Made by a program: the position numbers and the translations under genes
In this document: positions 1 through 5,410 of the stretch, piece by piece
Position numbering within the stretch: the first letter of the stretch is position 1
How the letters are laid out: every line of letters begins with the position of its first letter
The notes under the pieces: generated by a model
The model's database searches: none
Told to the model about the DNA's origin: nothing
What the model saw: only the letters and a program-made list of their open reading frames with translations
Assembly: GCA_008501785.1 (NCBI GenBank)
Contig: QQUD01000722.1
Coordinates: 1-6,092 of the forward strand
Direction of reading: 5' to 3'
From: Chloroflexota bacterium
GTDB taxonomy: Bacteria > Chloroflexota > Anaerolineae > Promineifilales > Promineifilaceae
DNA: 6,092 bases

Positions 1-149
1 ATGTGCATCGACACATAACTTAACCTGCTACACCAATTCCTGCCCAAGCGGCAGCAATGTTTTACCACTTTAGGCAGTCTCCGTCATCCTCGATGATGCG
101 GAGGAACGGCCCAAAGTTGGTCAAACAACAGCCAGCCGCAATCGAGAAG

Positions 150-177
150 AAAACAAAAAACAAAAAACGGAAAACGA
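150..177. repeat. Heptanucleotide array, four AAAACRR units
   Basis: Four consecutive 7-bp units run from 150 to 177: AAAACAA, AAAACAA, AAAACGG, AAAACGA. The cytosines at 154, 161, 168 and 175 are exactly 7 bp apart, so this is a real period and not just an A-rich stretch. It lies about 50 bp beyond the stop of the NACHT gene. It resembles in style the short tandemly repeated repetitive (STRR) heptamers described in cyanobacteria; no function is evident. Confidence 0.7.
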
Positions 178-190
178 GACCAATTTATTG

Positions 191-218
191 ACAATTGACA
201 ATTAGCAATTGACAATTA
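191..218. repeat. Heptanucleotide array, four RCAATTR units
   Basis: Four 7-bp units follow each other: ACAATTG, ACAATTA, GCAATTG, ACAATTA, preceded by a degenerate unit at 184-190. The core CAATT recurs every 7 bp. The array ends 9 bp from the stop codon of the NACHT gene (228-230) and almost abuts the AAAACRR array, so two unrelated heptamer families are stacked in the 3' region. Because CAATTG is self-complementary, the array can also fold on itself. It resembles an STRR-type repeat. Confidence 0.7.
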
Positions 219-227
219 TCGCCCTCT

Positions 228-3095
228 TTACTCTCCCTTCTTTTTTATCACAACTCTAAACCCATAGTTATCATTTCTGTCATTCGGAGCCCGACGAATA
301 CGCGTTACACAGCGAATGCGTTCCGCATCTGTCCAAAATGCACCGCCGCGCAGCGTCATTTGGTGGAAGAGTTTGACGTTGCTGTTTTCGCGGCCGTCTG
401 CGAGCATGTATGGATAAGTTTGGAAATGACTACGCGTCCACTCCCAGACATTCCCGCTTACCTCTTCGCATCCATAAGGGGTGCGGCCGTTCGGGAAACA
501 ACCCACAGAACTACTGGTTGACAATTCAACATCAATGAAATTGGCGCGGTTTTCGGGTAAATCACTGCCCCAAGGGTACGGCCGTTTCTCCTCCACATTC
601 GCTCGCAATCCAACATCAGGCAACACATTCCCAGACAACTCAGTTATCGCTTTCACCAGCGGTTTATCAGGGATAGTTAAACCACCGCGCGCCGCCTTCT
701 CCCACTCAATTTCGGACGGTAAAGCAACGTGGAAACCCGTCGTCAGCCACCCTTGTTCTTGCCATCGCCGCGTCAGCCAGCGCGTACACGCCAGCGCTTC
801 ATACCACGTAATCCCCACCACCGGATGATTTGCCAAGTTAAATGGATCGCCATAATCGTGCGGCGCTGTGCGCCAACCCCGGCTCGACCAATCTTGAATA
901 CGGCCGTTTTCCCACCGCTCCACAGTCGCCGCCTCAGTCCACAATTCAGCCTGCGTATACCCACCATCTGCCACAAATTCAGCAAACTGAGCATTTGTAA
1001 TGGGGAATTTGCCTATCCAGTAGCCTGCTGACAGTAAATCGCACTGCTGCTCGTAGCTGCCTTCACCCAGCCAAAACGGGCCACCGGGCACAAAGCAAAA
1101 CGGCATCGCGTTTACGGTCGTTACCGCATCATCCAACACGCCCATCCGCGCCAATATCACGCCAGCACCCACGCGTTGCACCGGTGCCACCTGCTTATCA
1201 TTCACCATCGTCTGATTCAGCGCAGCCAGCACGTGTTTACGACAGGCCGCCAACACGCCACCGGGCCATAAATCCACCAGCGCATCACCTGCTAGCAAAA
1301 CGGCCGTTCCCGATTCCACAGCCTCATCTGTCAAAAGCTGCTCAATCACATCACTGGCAGCCTCATCCCGCCCCTGCACAATGCCCAACACCGCCAGCGA
1401 CAGCCGCAAAATTTCATACCACGCTTCATCTCCCAAATTAGCAACAAGCGCCGCAATCATTGGCTCAATCGTGCGCTGACCCTTCTGCACAATCGCTACC
1501 GCTGTAAAATATTCCTGAAACGTGCGATGCAAAAAGCCATACATGCCCGCCCCTTGATCCAACAACAAACCTGCATAATCTCGTGCATCTTGTAAAAACT
1601 GTTGTGCATCATGCTGCGGGTCTTCGCTCTCTCGCTGCGTAAAAATAGCCACAAGCTGCTGCTGCATCGCCGTCTCTTTCACCAACCCGAGGCTGGGATT
1701 CGTCTCTTGCATCCACAGCGCTAGTGGAGCCAGCACCCGCGTCGTTTCCACCACATCCAGATCGCGCTGCGGGGGCCGATCTAGCCCCCGCGCCAAATTC
1801 CAATGCTTAATCAAGGTTTTGATATATTGATCGTACAATTCGACACGTCGCTGGGGCAAACCAACGTTTTGCCGTTTCATCAACGCCAGGATGGTGAGCA
1901 GCAAAGGGTTGGTTGCCAATTGTCGGATGCCGGGGGTTTGGAAAACGGCCGTTAACAACTCCTCTTTTTCACGCTCTGCATCAAGCGTTGCCTGACCAGT
2001 CACACCCTGCGCCGCTTTTTCCACCGCCAACGTCCAACGCGTGACAAATGAACGAATCGCAGCCTCATCAAAATCAACCAGTGTGCCTTCTGCAATCCCA
2101 TCCAACACGGGACGCACATCTCGATACCCAACCAGGCGACTGGTGAGCACCATTTTATTGCCACGTGATCGCTGGAATGCAAAAAAGGTCATCACCCGAT
2201 CCACCAGCAAATGCCGCTGCCCCAATGACTTCACTTCATCTAACCCATCAAGCAGCAGCAAAACGCCACCTTGCGCCAACGCTTCTCGCAGCATCTCATC
2301 GAGTGGCAAATCAATGCCTAAATTACGGTAATAAATCTCAATGAAATCTTGTAATGAGATGTCTGATTCGGCCAGCGCGTTGGCATAAGCTGACAGCGGC
2401 AATACCAGCGGCAGTCGGTTTTCCATACCGACAGCGGTACCTTGCCCGGTTGCCAGCAGTAAGGCTAAATATTTGAGAAATGTTGTTTTACCCGACCCAG
2501 GATCACCCAACAAAATTAGTCCCTCTTGTGATTGCAGCAGGTCAAGCACTGGCAATGGTTCATGCAGTTGAGCAGATGTTACGTCGTCATCTGCAACAGC
2601 AGGGTCACGATCCCAGGTTTCACCTTTGGGTAAAAACGGCCGTGCCGACAGCGGCACATACATTTCCAGCAAAGGCAATCGCAGCGGTACCCTATCCGCA
2701 ATGCCTAATCCACGAAAATCGAGAAACCGGTAGCGGTTGATGAGGTAGGTTAAGTAATGGGTAGTGACTTTGTGAAGATCAGGAAGTGGGGGTTGGGGAT
2801 CGGGGGTTGGGGATCGGGGGAACTGTTTCCAGAATTGTTCTGAGATTTGGAGGATTGTACTGTTGGTGATGTAGGTAGCGCTGTCGCCGAGCACCACATT
2901 GTGATCGCCGGAAACGAGCACGCCGCTGCCTTCAAGCTGGTTTTGGATGTGTGCTGCTTGCTGCTGCAATGGTTGCAGCATATTTTCTAGCCCCTCAGGG
3001 GGTAGTAAATCAGATAAGCGCTCTTTGATTGCTTCGATCTCTTGTTGAATTTGCGCCAATTTGGATTTTAGTTGAGCTTTCTCTTTTTCATCCAT
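228..3095 (-). CDS. NACHT (STAND) P-loop NTPase with C-terminal SUMF1/FGE-like domain
   Basis: The product is 955 residues with no signal peptide, so probably cytoplasmic. Residues 4-54 form two charged and Gln-rich helices (coiled coil) broken at LPPEG. Residues 56-81 are a Gly/Val/Asn-rich beta motif (GSGVLVSGDHNVVLGDS). A Pro-rich linker follows at 93-106, then the usual pre-NACHT segment. Walker A is GDPGSGKT at 197-204 and Walker B is LLLLDGLDE at 279-287, both intact. FLHRTFQEYF at 521-530 is the conserved helix seen after NACHT modules. Residues 664-955 are an FGE-sulfatase/SUMF1 fold (LPSEIEWEKAARGG, YPWG, GNVWEWT 881-887, LRGGAFW 915-921, GFR 945-947). The cysteine pair that makes FGE catalytic is absent: the region reads FWTDAERIRC. 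I therefore infer a nucleotide-driven switch with a ligand-sensing C terminus, perhaps in defence or signalling. No enzymatic effector domain is seen. The frame is open up to 3278, but I chose the ATG at 3093-3095 because the coiled coil begins there and the upstream codons cross a hairpin and plsC. No clear Shine-Dalgarno precedes it. Certain as NACHT-SUMF1; role uncertain. Confidence 0.9.
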   Translation of the reverse strand: MDEKEKAQLKSKLAQIQQEIEAIKERLSDLLPPEGLENMLQPLQQQAAHIQNQLEGSGVLVSGDHNVVLGDSATYITNSTILQISEQFWKQFPRSPTPDPQPPLPDLHKVTTHYLTYLINRYRFLDFRGLGIADRVPLRLPLLEMYVPLSARPFLPKGETWDRDPAVADDDVTSAQLHEPLPVLDLLQSQEGLILLGDPGSGKTTFLKYLALLLATGQGTAVGMENRLPLVLPLSAYANALAESDISLQDFIEIYYRNLGIDLPLDEMLREALAQGGVLLLLDGLDEVKSLGQRHLLVDRVMTFFAFQRSRGNKMVLTSRLVGYRDVRPVLDGIAEGTLVDFDEAAIRSFVTRWTLAVEKAAQGVTGQATLDAEREKEELLTAVFQTPGIRQLATNPLLLTILALMKRQNVGLPQRRVELYDQYIKTLIKHWNLARGLDRPPQRDLDVVETTRVLAPLALWMQETNPSLGLVKETAMQQQLVAIFTQRESEDPQHDAQQFLQDARDYAGLLLDQGAGMYGFLHRTFQEYFTAVAIVQKGQRTIEPMIAALVANLGDEAWYEILRLSLAVLGIVQGRDEAASDVIEQLLTDEAVESGTAVLLAGDALVDLWPGGVLAACRKHVLAALNQTMVNDKQVAPVQRVGAGVILARMGVLDDAVTTVNAMPFCFVPGGPFWLGEGSYEQQCDLLSAGYWIGKFPITNAQFAEFVADGGYTQAELWTEAATVERWENGRIQDWSSRGWRTAPHDYGDPFNLANHPVVGITWYEALACTRWLTRRWQEQGWLTTGFHVALPSEIEWEKAARGGLTIPDKPLVKAITELSGNVLPDVGLRANVEEKRPYPWGSDLPENRANFIDVELSTSSSVGCFPNGRTPYGCEEVSGNVWEWTRSHFQTYPYMLADGRENSNVKLFHQMTLRGGAFWTDAERIRCVTRIRRAPNDRNDNYGFRVVIKKKGE
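2788..2822. repeat. G-rich heptanucleotide array within the NACHT gene linker
   Basis: Five 7-bp units run without a gap: GGGGGTT, GGGGATC, GGGGGTT, GGGGATC, GGGGGAA. On the coding (minus) strand they read CCCCRAY-like heptamers, very close in style to the CCCCRRT STRR of cyanobacteria. Since 7 is not a multiple of 3, the repeat is read in shifting frames and gives the low-complexity Pro-rich linker (residues about 92-103) between the N-terminal beta motif and the NTPase. Five G-runs of four or more in 33 bp on the template strand make it a strong G-quadruplex candidate. Confidence 0.8.
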
Positions 3096-3105
3096 TATGG
3101 TTTTC

Positions 3106-3139
3106 AGGTGCGACGCACTTCGGAAAGTGCGTCGCACCT
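3106..3139. repeat. Perfect 15-bp-stem hairpin between plsC and the NACHT gene
   Basis: The arm AGGTGCGACGCACTT (3106-3120) and its exact reverse complement (3125-3139) are separated by a 4-nt loop CGGA. Each arm contains its own small palindrome, GTGCG-N-CGCAC, so two smaller hairpins can form instead of the long one. The element takes up 34 of the 52 bp between the plsC stop (3148) and the NACHT start (3095). There is no T-run after it on the minus strand, so it is not a standard intrinsic terminator. It looks like a REP-type intergenic palindrome; it could modulate read-through or stabilise the upstream plsC message. Whether it recurs elsewhere in the genome cannot be seen here. Confidence 0.85.
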
Positions 3140-3147
3140 CGAACAGG

Positions 3148-3867
3148 TTATCCATCATTAGGAGTGGCGGCGACCGCTTCGTAACAATAAGGCCATGGGT
3201 CTTCACCACGCAACAAGGCAGCCAACGCGGGGCTGTCTTTATAATATCCATAATACCTGTCTGGTAATTGCGCCGCAATTTTTACCATGATGAGATGTGT
3301 GTAAGCGGCCAAATCGGCACCTTTGGCCCGTCTACCCAAGTCTGGTAAACAAAATGGTTCACCAATGCGTACTTCAACTTTTGTAGACTTGAACTGTTTG
3401 AGATTCGGGAAGATACGGTCATTGTTTACCAATCCAACTGGCAAAATCGGCATGTTAGAGCGGCTTGCAAGGTAGGCTGCTCCATCTTTGGCGGCAATCA
3501 TTTGACCAGTAAAACTACGCACACCTTCTGGCGCTAATCCAAACGCTTTTTCCTCTTTCAGCGCTTCCAGCGCTTCACGAAGCTGCTTACGATCTACCTC
3601 ACCACGCTTGACATAAATCGCACCAAGCCATGCCATAATCGGTCCATAAATAGGATGCTTTCGCCACTTCTCAACGGCAAAAAAGCGCCATTTTATGATA
3701 GGAAATGTGACGAGAAGCACAGGCGTATCAGCGACGCTCGTATGGTTGAGAACGACAATATACGGTCCTTTTTCGGGAATGTTTTCACTTCCTGTAGCTT
3801 CAATTTTCAGGCGAAAGATCATACGCACAGTGTGCATTGCGAGACGAATTAGTTTGTAACGAAACAT
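3148..3867 (-). CDS. plsC: PlsC-like 1-acyl-sn-glycerol-3-phosphate acyltransferase
   Basis: The 239-residue product has the normal length for this family and all its motifs in order: NHTSVAD with the HX4D pair His42/Asp47 (motif I, catalytic), YVKRG around Arg88 (motif II, glycerol-phosphate binding), APEGVRS with Glu114-Gly115-Val116-Arg117-Ser118 (motif III) and ILPVGLV at 141-147 (motif IV). The family moves a fatty acyl chain to the sn-2 position of lysophosphatidic acid to give phosphatidic acid, at the inner face of the cytoplasmic membrane. The N-terminal amphipathic/basic stretch fits membrane attachment. The frame is open to an ATG at 3921, but those extra codons come from the GGGGCAA array, so I place the start at the ATG 3865-3867 (MFRYKL); only a weak AAAG-type ribosome site precedes it. 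It lies 170 bp after the LysM gene and 52 bp before the NACHT gene, in the same direction. It is the only gene here with no copy of the ACGGCCGT palindrome. Exact acyl acceptor cannot be proven from sequence. Confidence 0.9.
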   Translation of the reverse strand: MFRYKLIRLAMHTVRMIFRLKIEATGSENIPEKGPYIVVLNHTSVADTPVLLVTFPIIKWRFFAVEKWRKHPIYGPIMAWLGAIYVKRGEVDRKQLREALEALKEEKAFGLAPEGVRSFTGQMIAAKDGAAYLASRSNMPILPVGLVNNDRIFPNLKQFKSTKVEVRIGEPFCLPDLGRRAKGADLAAYTHLIMVKIAAQLPDRYYGYYKDSPALAALLRGEDPWPYCYEAVAATPNDG

Positions 3868-4037
3868 AGTATCTTTGCTTTTTGGGGCAAGTTGCAAGGG
3901 GCAAGGGGCAAGGAGAACCAATCTTTACTTCTAGTTTATTTGCCATCTATAACCCAAGATCAACTGCATATTTTTTACTAAATTTATCCTGATTTATTCA
4001 GAAACAATTTTACTTACTCAAGTTGCTACCTTAATTA
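3868..4037. other. Spacer between the LysM gene and plsC
   Basis: This 170-bp AT-rich spacer separates two minus-strand genes. No gene is visible. It holds the heptamer array at 3884-3911 and a very weak inverted repeat (CTGA 3989-3992 with TCAG 3998-4001), too short to call a terminator. On the minus strand TTGATC, located 17 bp from an AT-rich hexamer, could be a plsC promoter, but the match is poor and I do not annotate one. Whether plsC is transcribed from its own promoter or from the LysM gene is unresolved. Confidence 0.5.
3884..3911. repeat. Heptanucleotide array, four GGGGCAA units
   Basis: The units are GGGGCAA, GTTGCAA (degenerate), GGGGCAA, GGGGCAA, in perfect 7-bp register. On the coding strand they read TTGCCCC. 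The array ends 17 bp upstream of the plsC start codon, in its 5' leader, and creates a spurious N-terminal reading (LAPCPLQLAP) if an upstream ATG is chosen. It resembles STRR-type repeats; a leader-RNA effect is possible but not shown. Confidence 0.75.
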
Positions 4038-5024
4038 TTAATTCTCCACGACGACAGCAGCTTCGACGTTGATTACTGCGTGACTCGTCATATTGCCGGG
4101 AGGGGCTGCGTTGAGTGTAAACACGGCCGTTTCTCCCATCTGTAACATCTGTGACAACACCTGCTGCTGAAAGCCAGTAATATTTCCTTGATCATTGTAA
4201 AAAGTGGTTGTCAAAATCATTTGGTTAACGGGCTGATCACCACTATTTTGCATAGAGCCAGTAAGTTGGACACGTTCGGACTGGGTAGAAACGGCCGTTT
4301 CCACCACCACCACATCCATAGACCGTGATCCCAAATCCACCACTGAATTGCCGCTGACAATCGAGACAACCGGCTGGTTTAAGTTAGCAGGCACTTCGGG
4401 AACCAACACACCAAAGGGCGCTTTTGCTCCAGGCTGAATTAAGGAAACGGCCGTCCACACTTCAAACGAACGAACCAACTCACCATCAACATCGCTGAGG
4501 TCAATTTTCACCTGCACTAGCTCAACAGGCAAAGAGCCATCATTAATCACTTCACCCATTATCCATAAACTGCCAACTGCTGTCTGATAGGTTTGCACTT
4601 GGCCCACCATCACCTGCACGGGAACGGCCGTTCCTCTTTCAATCTGCGTCACAATCACCGATGGCGGCGGCAGCACAACAGCCTGCCCAATCGATAAAAA
4701 GTCGGGGTTCATGCCAGGATTAACGGCCGTTATCGCTTCCACCGTCGTGCCATTCAGCAATGCAATTTCCAGCAGTGTCTCCCCTTCCTGCACCAGATAC
4801 ACAATTGGGGTGGGGGACGGCGTGATGGTGGGTGTGGGCAACGGTGTGGCGGTGGTTTGGATGAAAACGGCCGTTGGTGGCACAACCGTTTCCAAAGACA
4901 CCCCAATCACCGGCGTTTCGGTTGGCAGAATTGTGACAACAGGTGTTGGCTCAACCGTAGACTCAGCACACTGCGCAGTAAAAACCACAATCACACATAA
5001 AAACAATACTATCGAACGTTGCAT
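4038..5024 (-). CDS. Exported LysM-domain protein with two FxLYD-like domains (probable lipoprotein)
   Basis: The product is 328 residues. MQRSIVLFLCVIVVFTAQC is a signal sequence; Cys19 could be a lipidated cysteine, but Gln at -1 is not a good lipobox residue, so simple secretion or membrane anchoring is also possible. Residues 22-75 are a Thr/Pro/Val-rich linker (LPTPTITPSPTP), of the sort that lifts domains off the surface. Residues 76-120 are a LysM domain (YLVQEGETLLEIALLNGTTVEAI...NPGMNPDFLSIGQAVVLPP), which in this family binds N-acetylglucosamine-containing glycans such as peptidoglycan. Two beta-sandwich repeats resembling FxLYD domains follow at about 137-215 (GEVINDGSLPVELVQVKIDLSDVDG) and 240-325 (GSMQNSGDQPVNQMILTTTFYNDQG). 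No catalytic motif is visible, so a structural or adhesion role at the cell envelope is inferred. An upstream ATG at 5115-5117 is in frame, but its codons are made by the AT heptamer array; the ATG at 5022-5024 starts the signal peptide. Six ACGGCCGT palindromes are embedded, each read Thr-Ala-Val. Confidence 0.8.
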   Translation of the reverse strand: MQRSIVLFLCVIVVFTAQCAESTVEPTPVVTILPTETPVIGVSLETVVPPTAVFIQTTATPLPTPTITPSPTPIVYLVQEGETLLEIALLNGTTVEAITAVNPGMNPDFLSIGQAVVLPPPSVIVTQIERGTAVPVQVMVGQVQTYQTAVGSLWIMGEVINDGSLPVELVQVKIDLSDVDGELVRSFEVWTAVSLIQPGAKAPFGVLVPEVPANLNQPVVSIVSGNSVVDLGSRSMDVVVVETAVSTQSERVQLTGSMQNSGDQPVNQMILTTTFYNDQGNITGFQQQVLSQMLQMGETAVFTLNAAPPGNMTSHAVINVEAAVVVEN

Positions 5025-5071
5025 AAAGTTGGCATGAGTATAGCGTATTTCGAGGGAGGGACGAGGAGAAT

Positions 5072-5106
5072 AATAAATAATGAATTTTGAATTGTAAATA
5101 ATGAAT
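5072..5106. repeat. Heptanucleotide array, five WWTRAAT-type units
   Basis: The units are AATAAAT, AATGAAT, TTTGAAT, TGTAAAT, AATGAAT, preceded by a partial GAAT at 5068-5071. The triplet AAT closes every unit at exact 7-bp intervals. The array lies about 50 bp upstream of the LysM gene start. On the minus strand it gives the spurious peptide FIIYNSKFIIYYS when the reading frame is extended too far. It overlaps the only promoter-like pair found for the LysM gene. Confidence 0.65.
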
Positions 5107-5117
5107 GGTGAAGTCAA
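5091..5117 (-). promoter_or_regulatory. Possible sigma70-type promoter for the LysM gene
   Basis: On the minus strand TTGACT (5117-5112) and TACAAT (5096-5091) match the -35 and -10 consensus at five of six positions each. The 15-bp spacer is shorter than ideal, and the -10 lies inside the heptamer array, where such matches can arise by chance. A start here would leave a leader of roughly 60 nt before the ATG at 5024. A second -10-like TATACT lies at 5042-5037 with no partner. Confidence 0.25.
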
Positions 5118-5366
5118 AAAAGTATCGAATTACTGTCCTTTATTTCCACCTGTCTGTGATTTCTTATGTCCGTGGGACCAATAATTCTTCAATCTAAAAT
5201 TATCAATCGACCATCTTTCCTTACCCAATCCATATCCAAACGTGCTAAACTCCCGCCATTAACATGCACCCATCATTTCGAGGGTTTCCGAGAAAACTCT
5301 TTTTTGTGTTCAGGTAGCTAACATTCATAGGTAGACTTCTAAAGGACAATTGGGGGCACGTCTGAT

Positions 5367-5396
5367 TTGACAATATTTTTATTGAGTACATATACA
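5367..5396 (+). promoter_or_regulatory. Possible promoter for the M28 peptidase gene
   Basis: A perfect TTGACA (5367-5372) is followed after 18 bp by TATACA (5391-5396, four of six matches to TATAAT). It is in the right orientation directly ahead of the gene. If used, transcription would begin around 5402-5404, leaving fewer than ten leader bases and cutting into the ribosome site, so either the message is near-leaderless or the real promoter is further upstream. Confidence 0.3.
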
Positions 5397-5400
5397 AAAA

Positions 5401-5406
5401 AGGAAG
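5401..5406 (+). promoter_or_regulatory. Ribosome binding site of the M28 peptidase gene
   Basis: AGGAAG lies four bases ahead of the ATG at 5411-5413 and is the only convincing Shine-Dalgarno in the window. It fixes the start of the peptidase. The three minus-strand genes lack a comparable site. Confidence 0.6.
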
Positions 5407-5410
5407 TCAC

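Larger units (their letters stand above)
1..227. other. Non-coding region downstream of the NACHT-SUMF1 gene
   Basis: No convincing gene is visible in either orientation. Frame 2 of the plus strand is open from the window edge to a TAG at 71-73 and could be the last 23 residues of a plus-strand gene that begins outside the window, but the peptide has no recognisable motif. Small inverted repeats are present: ATGTG 1-5 with CACAT 12-16, CTGCC 40-44 with GGCAG 50-54, and CTCCG 79-83 with CGGAG 99-103, the last with an imperfect inner stem. None is followed by a clear T-run, so I do not call a terminator. The right part (150-218) is made of two heptanucleotide arrays, listed separately. What ends transcription of the NACHT gene, whose stop is at 228-230, is not evident. 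Confidence 0.6.
5025..5410. other. Divergent intergenic region
   Basis: This 386-bp region separates the minus-strand LysM gene from the plus-strand peptidase gene and must hold promoters for both. It contains the AT-rich heptamer array (5072-5106), a promoter-like pair facing each gene, and no supported gene. A 17-codon ATG frame at 5264-5317 on the plus strand has no ribosome site. There is a tiny inverted repeat GTCC/GGAC at 5168-5178. I see no operator-like long palindrome, no riboswitch and no terminator. Confidence 0.6.

Noticed and set aside
79..103. Intrinsic terminator for the NACHT gene
   Set aside because: The stem is imperfect and no T-run follows on the minus strand.
56..150. 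Remnant of a coding gene on the minus strand (frame reading LTNFGPFLRIIEDDGDCLKW then a stop)
   Set aside because: About 40 residues at most between stops, without an ATG; it may be chance. A protein search of this stretch would decide.
150..218. CRISPR-like array
   Set aside because: The units are 7 bp and contiguous, without spacers; this is a short tandem repeat.
481..2740. Several plus-strand open frames opposite the NACHT gene (for example 481-828, 1184-1441, 2041-2331, 2480-2740)
   Set aside because: They are low-complexity shadows of a clearly coding minus strand, have no domain motifs, and no ribosome sites.
3096..3278. N-terminal extension of the NACHT protein to the first ATG at 3278
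   Set aside because: It would overlap plsC by about 130 bp and cross the hairpin; the extra residues show no domain. Only the nearer ATGs at 3155-3158 remain worth considering.
4711..5037. Plus-strand open frame opposite the LysM gene
   Set aside because: It is the antisense of the Thr/Pro-rich linker, giving a Val/Gly-rich peptide; the minus-strand reading has signal peptide and LysM motifs.
664..5117. A functional operon linking lipid synthesis, cell surface and NACHT protein
   Set aside because: Same orientation is the only link; spacers of 170 and 52 bp with repeats, and no shared pathway, do not support it.
5264..5317. 17-codon plus-strand frame ahead of the peptidase
   Set aside because: No ribosome binding site and no leader-peptide or attenuator structure around it.
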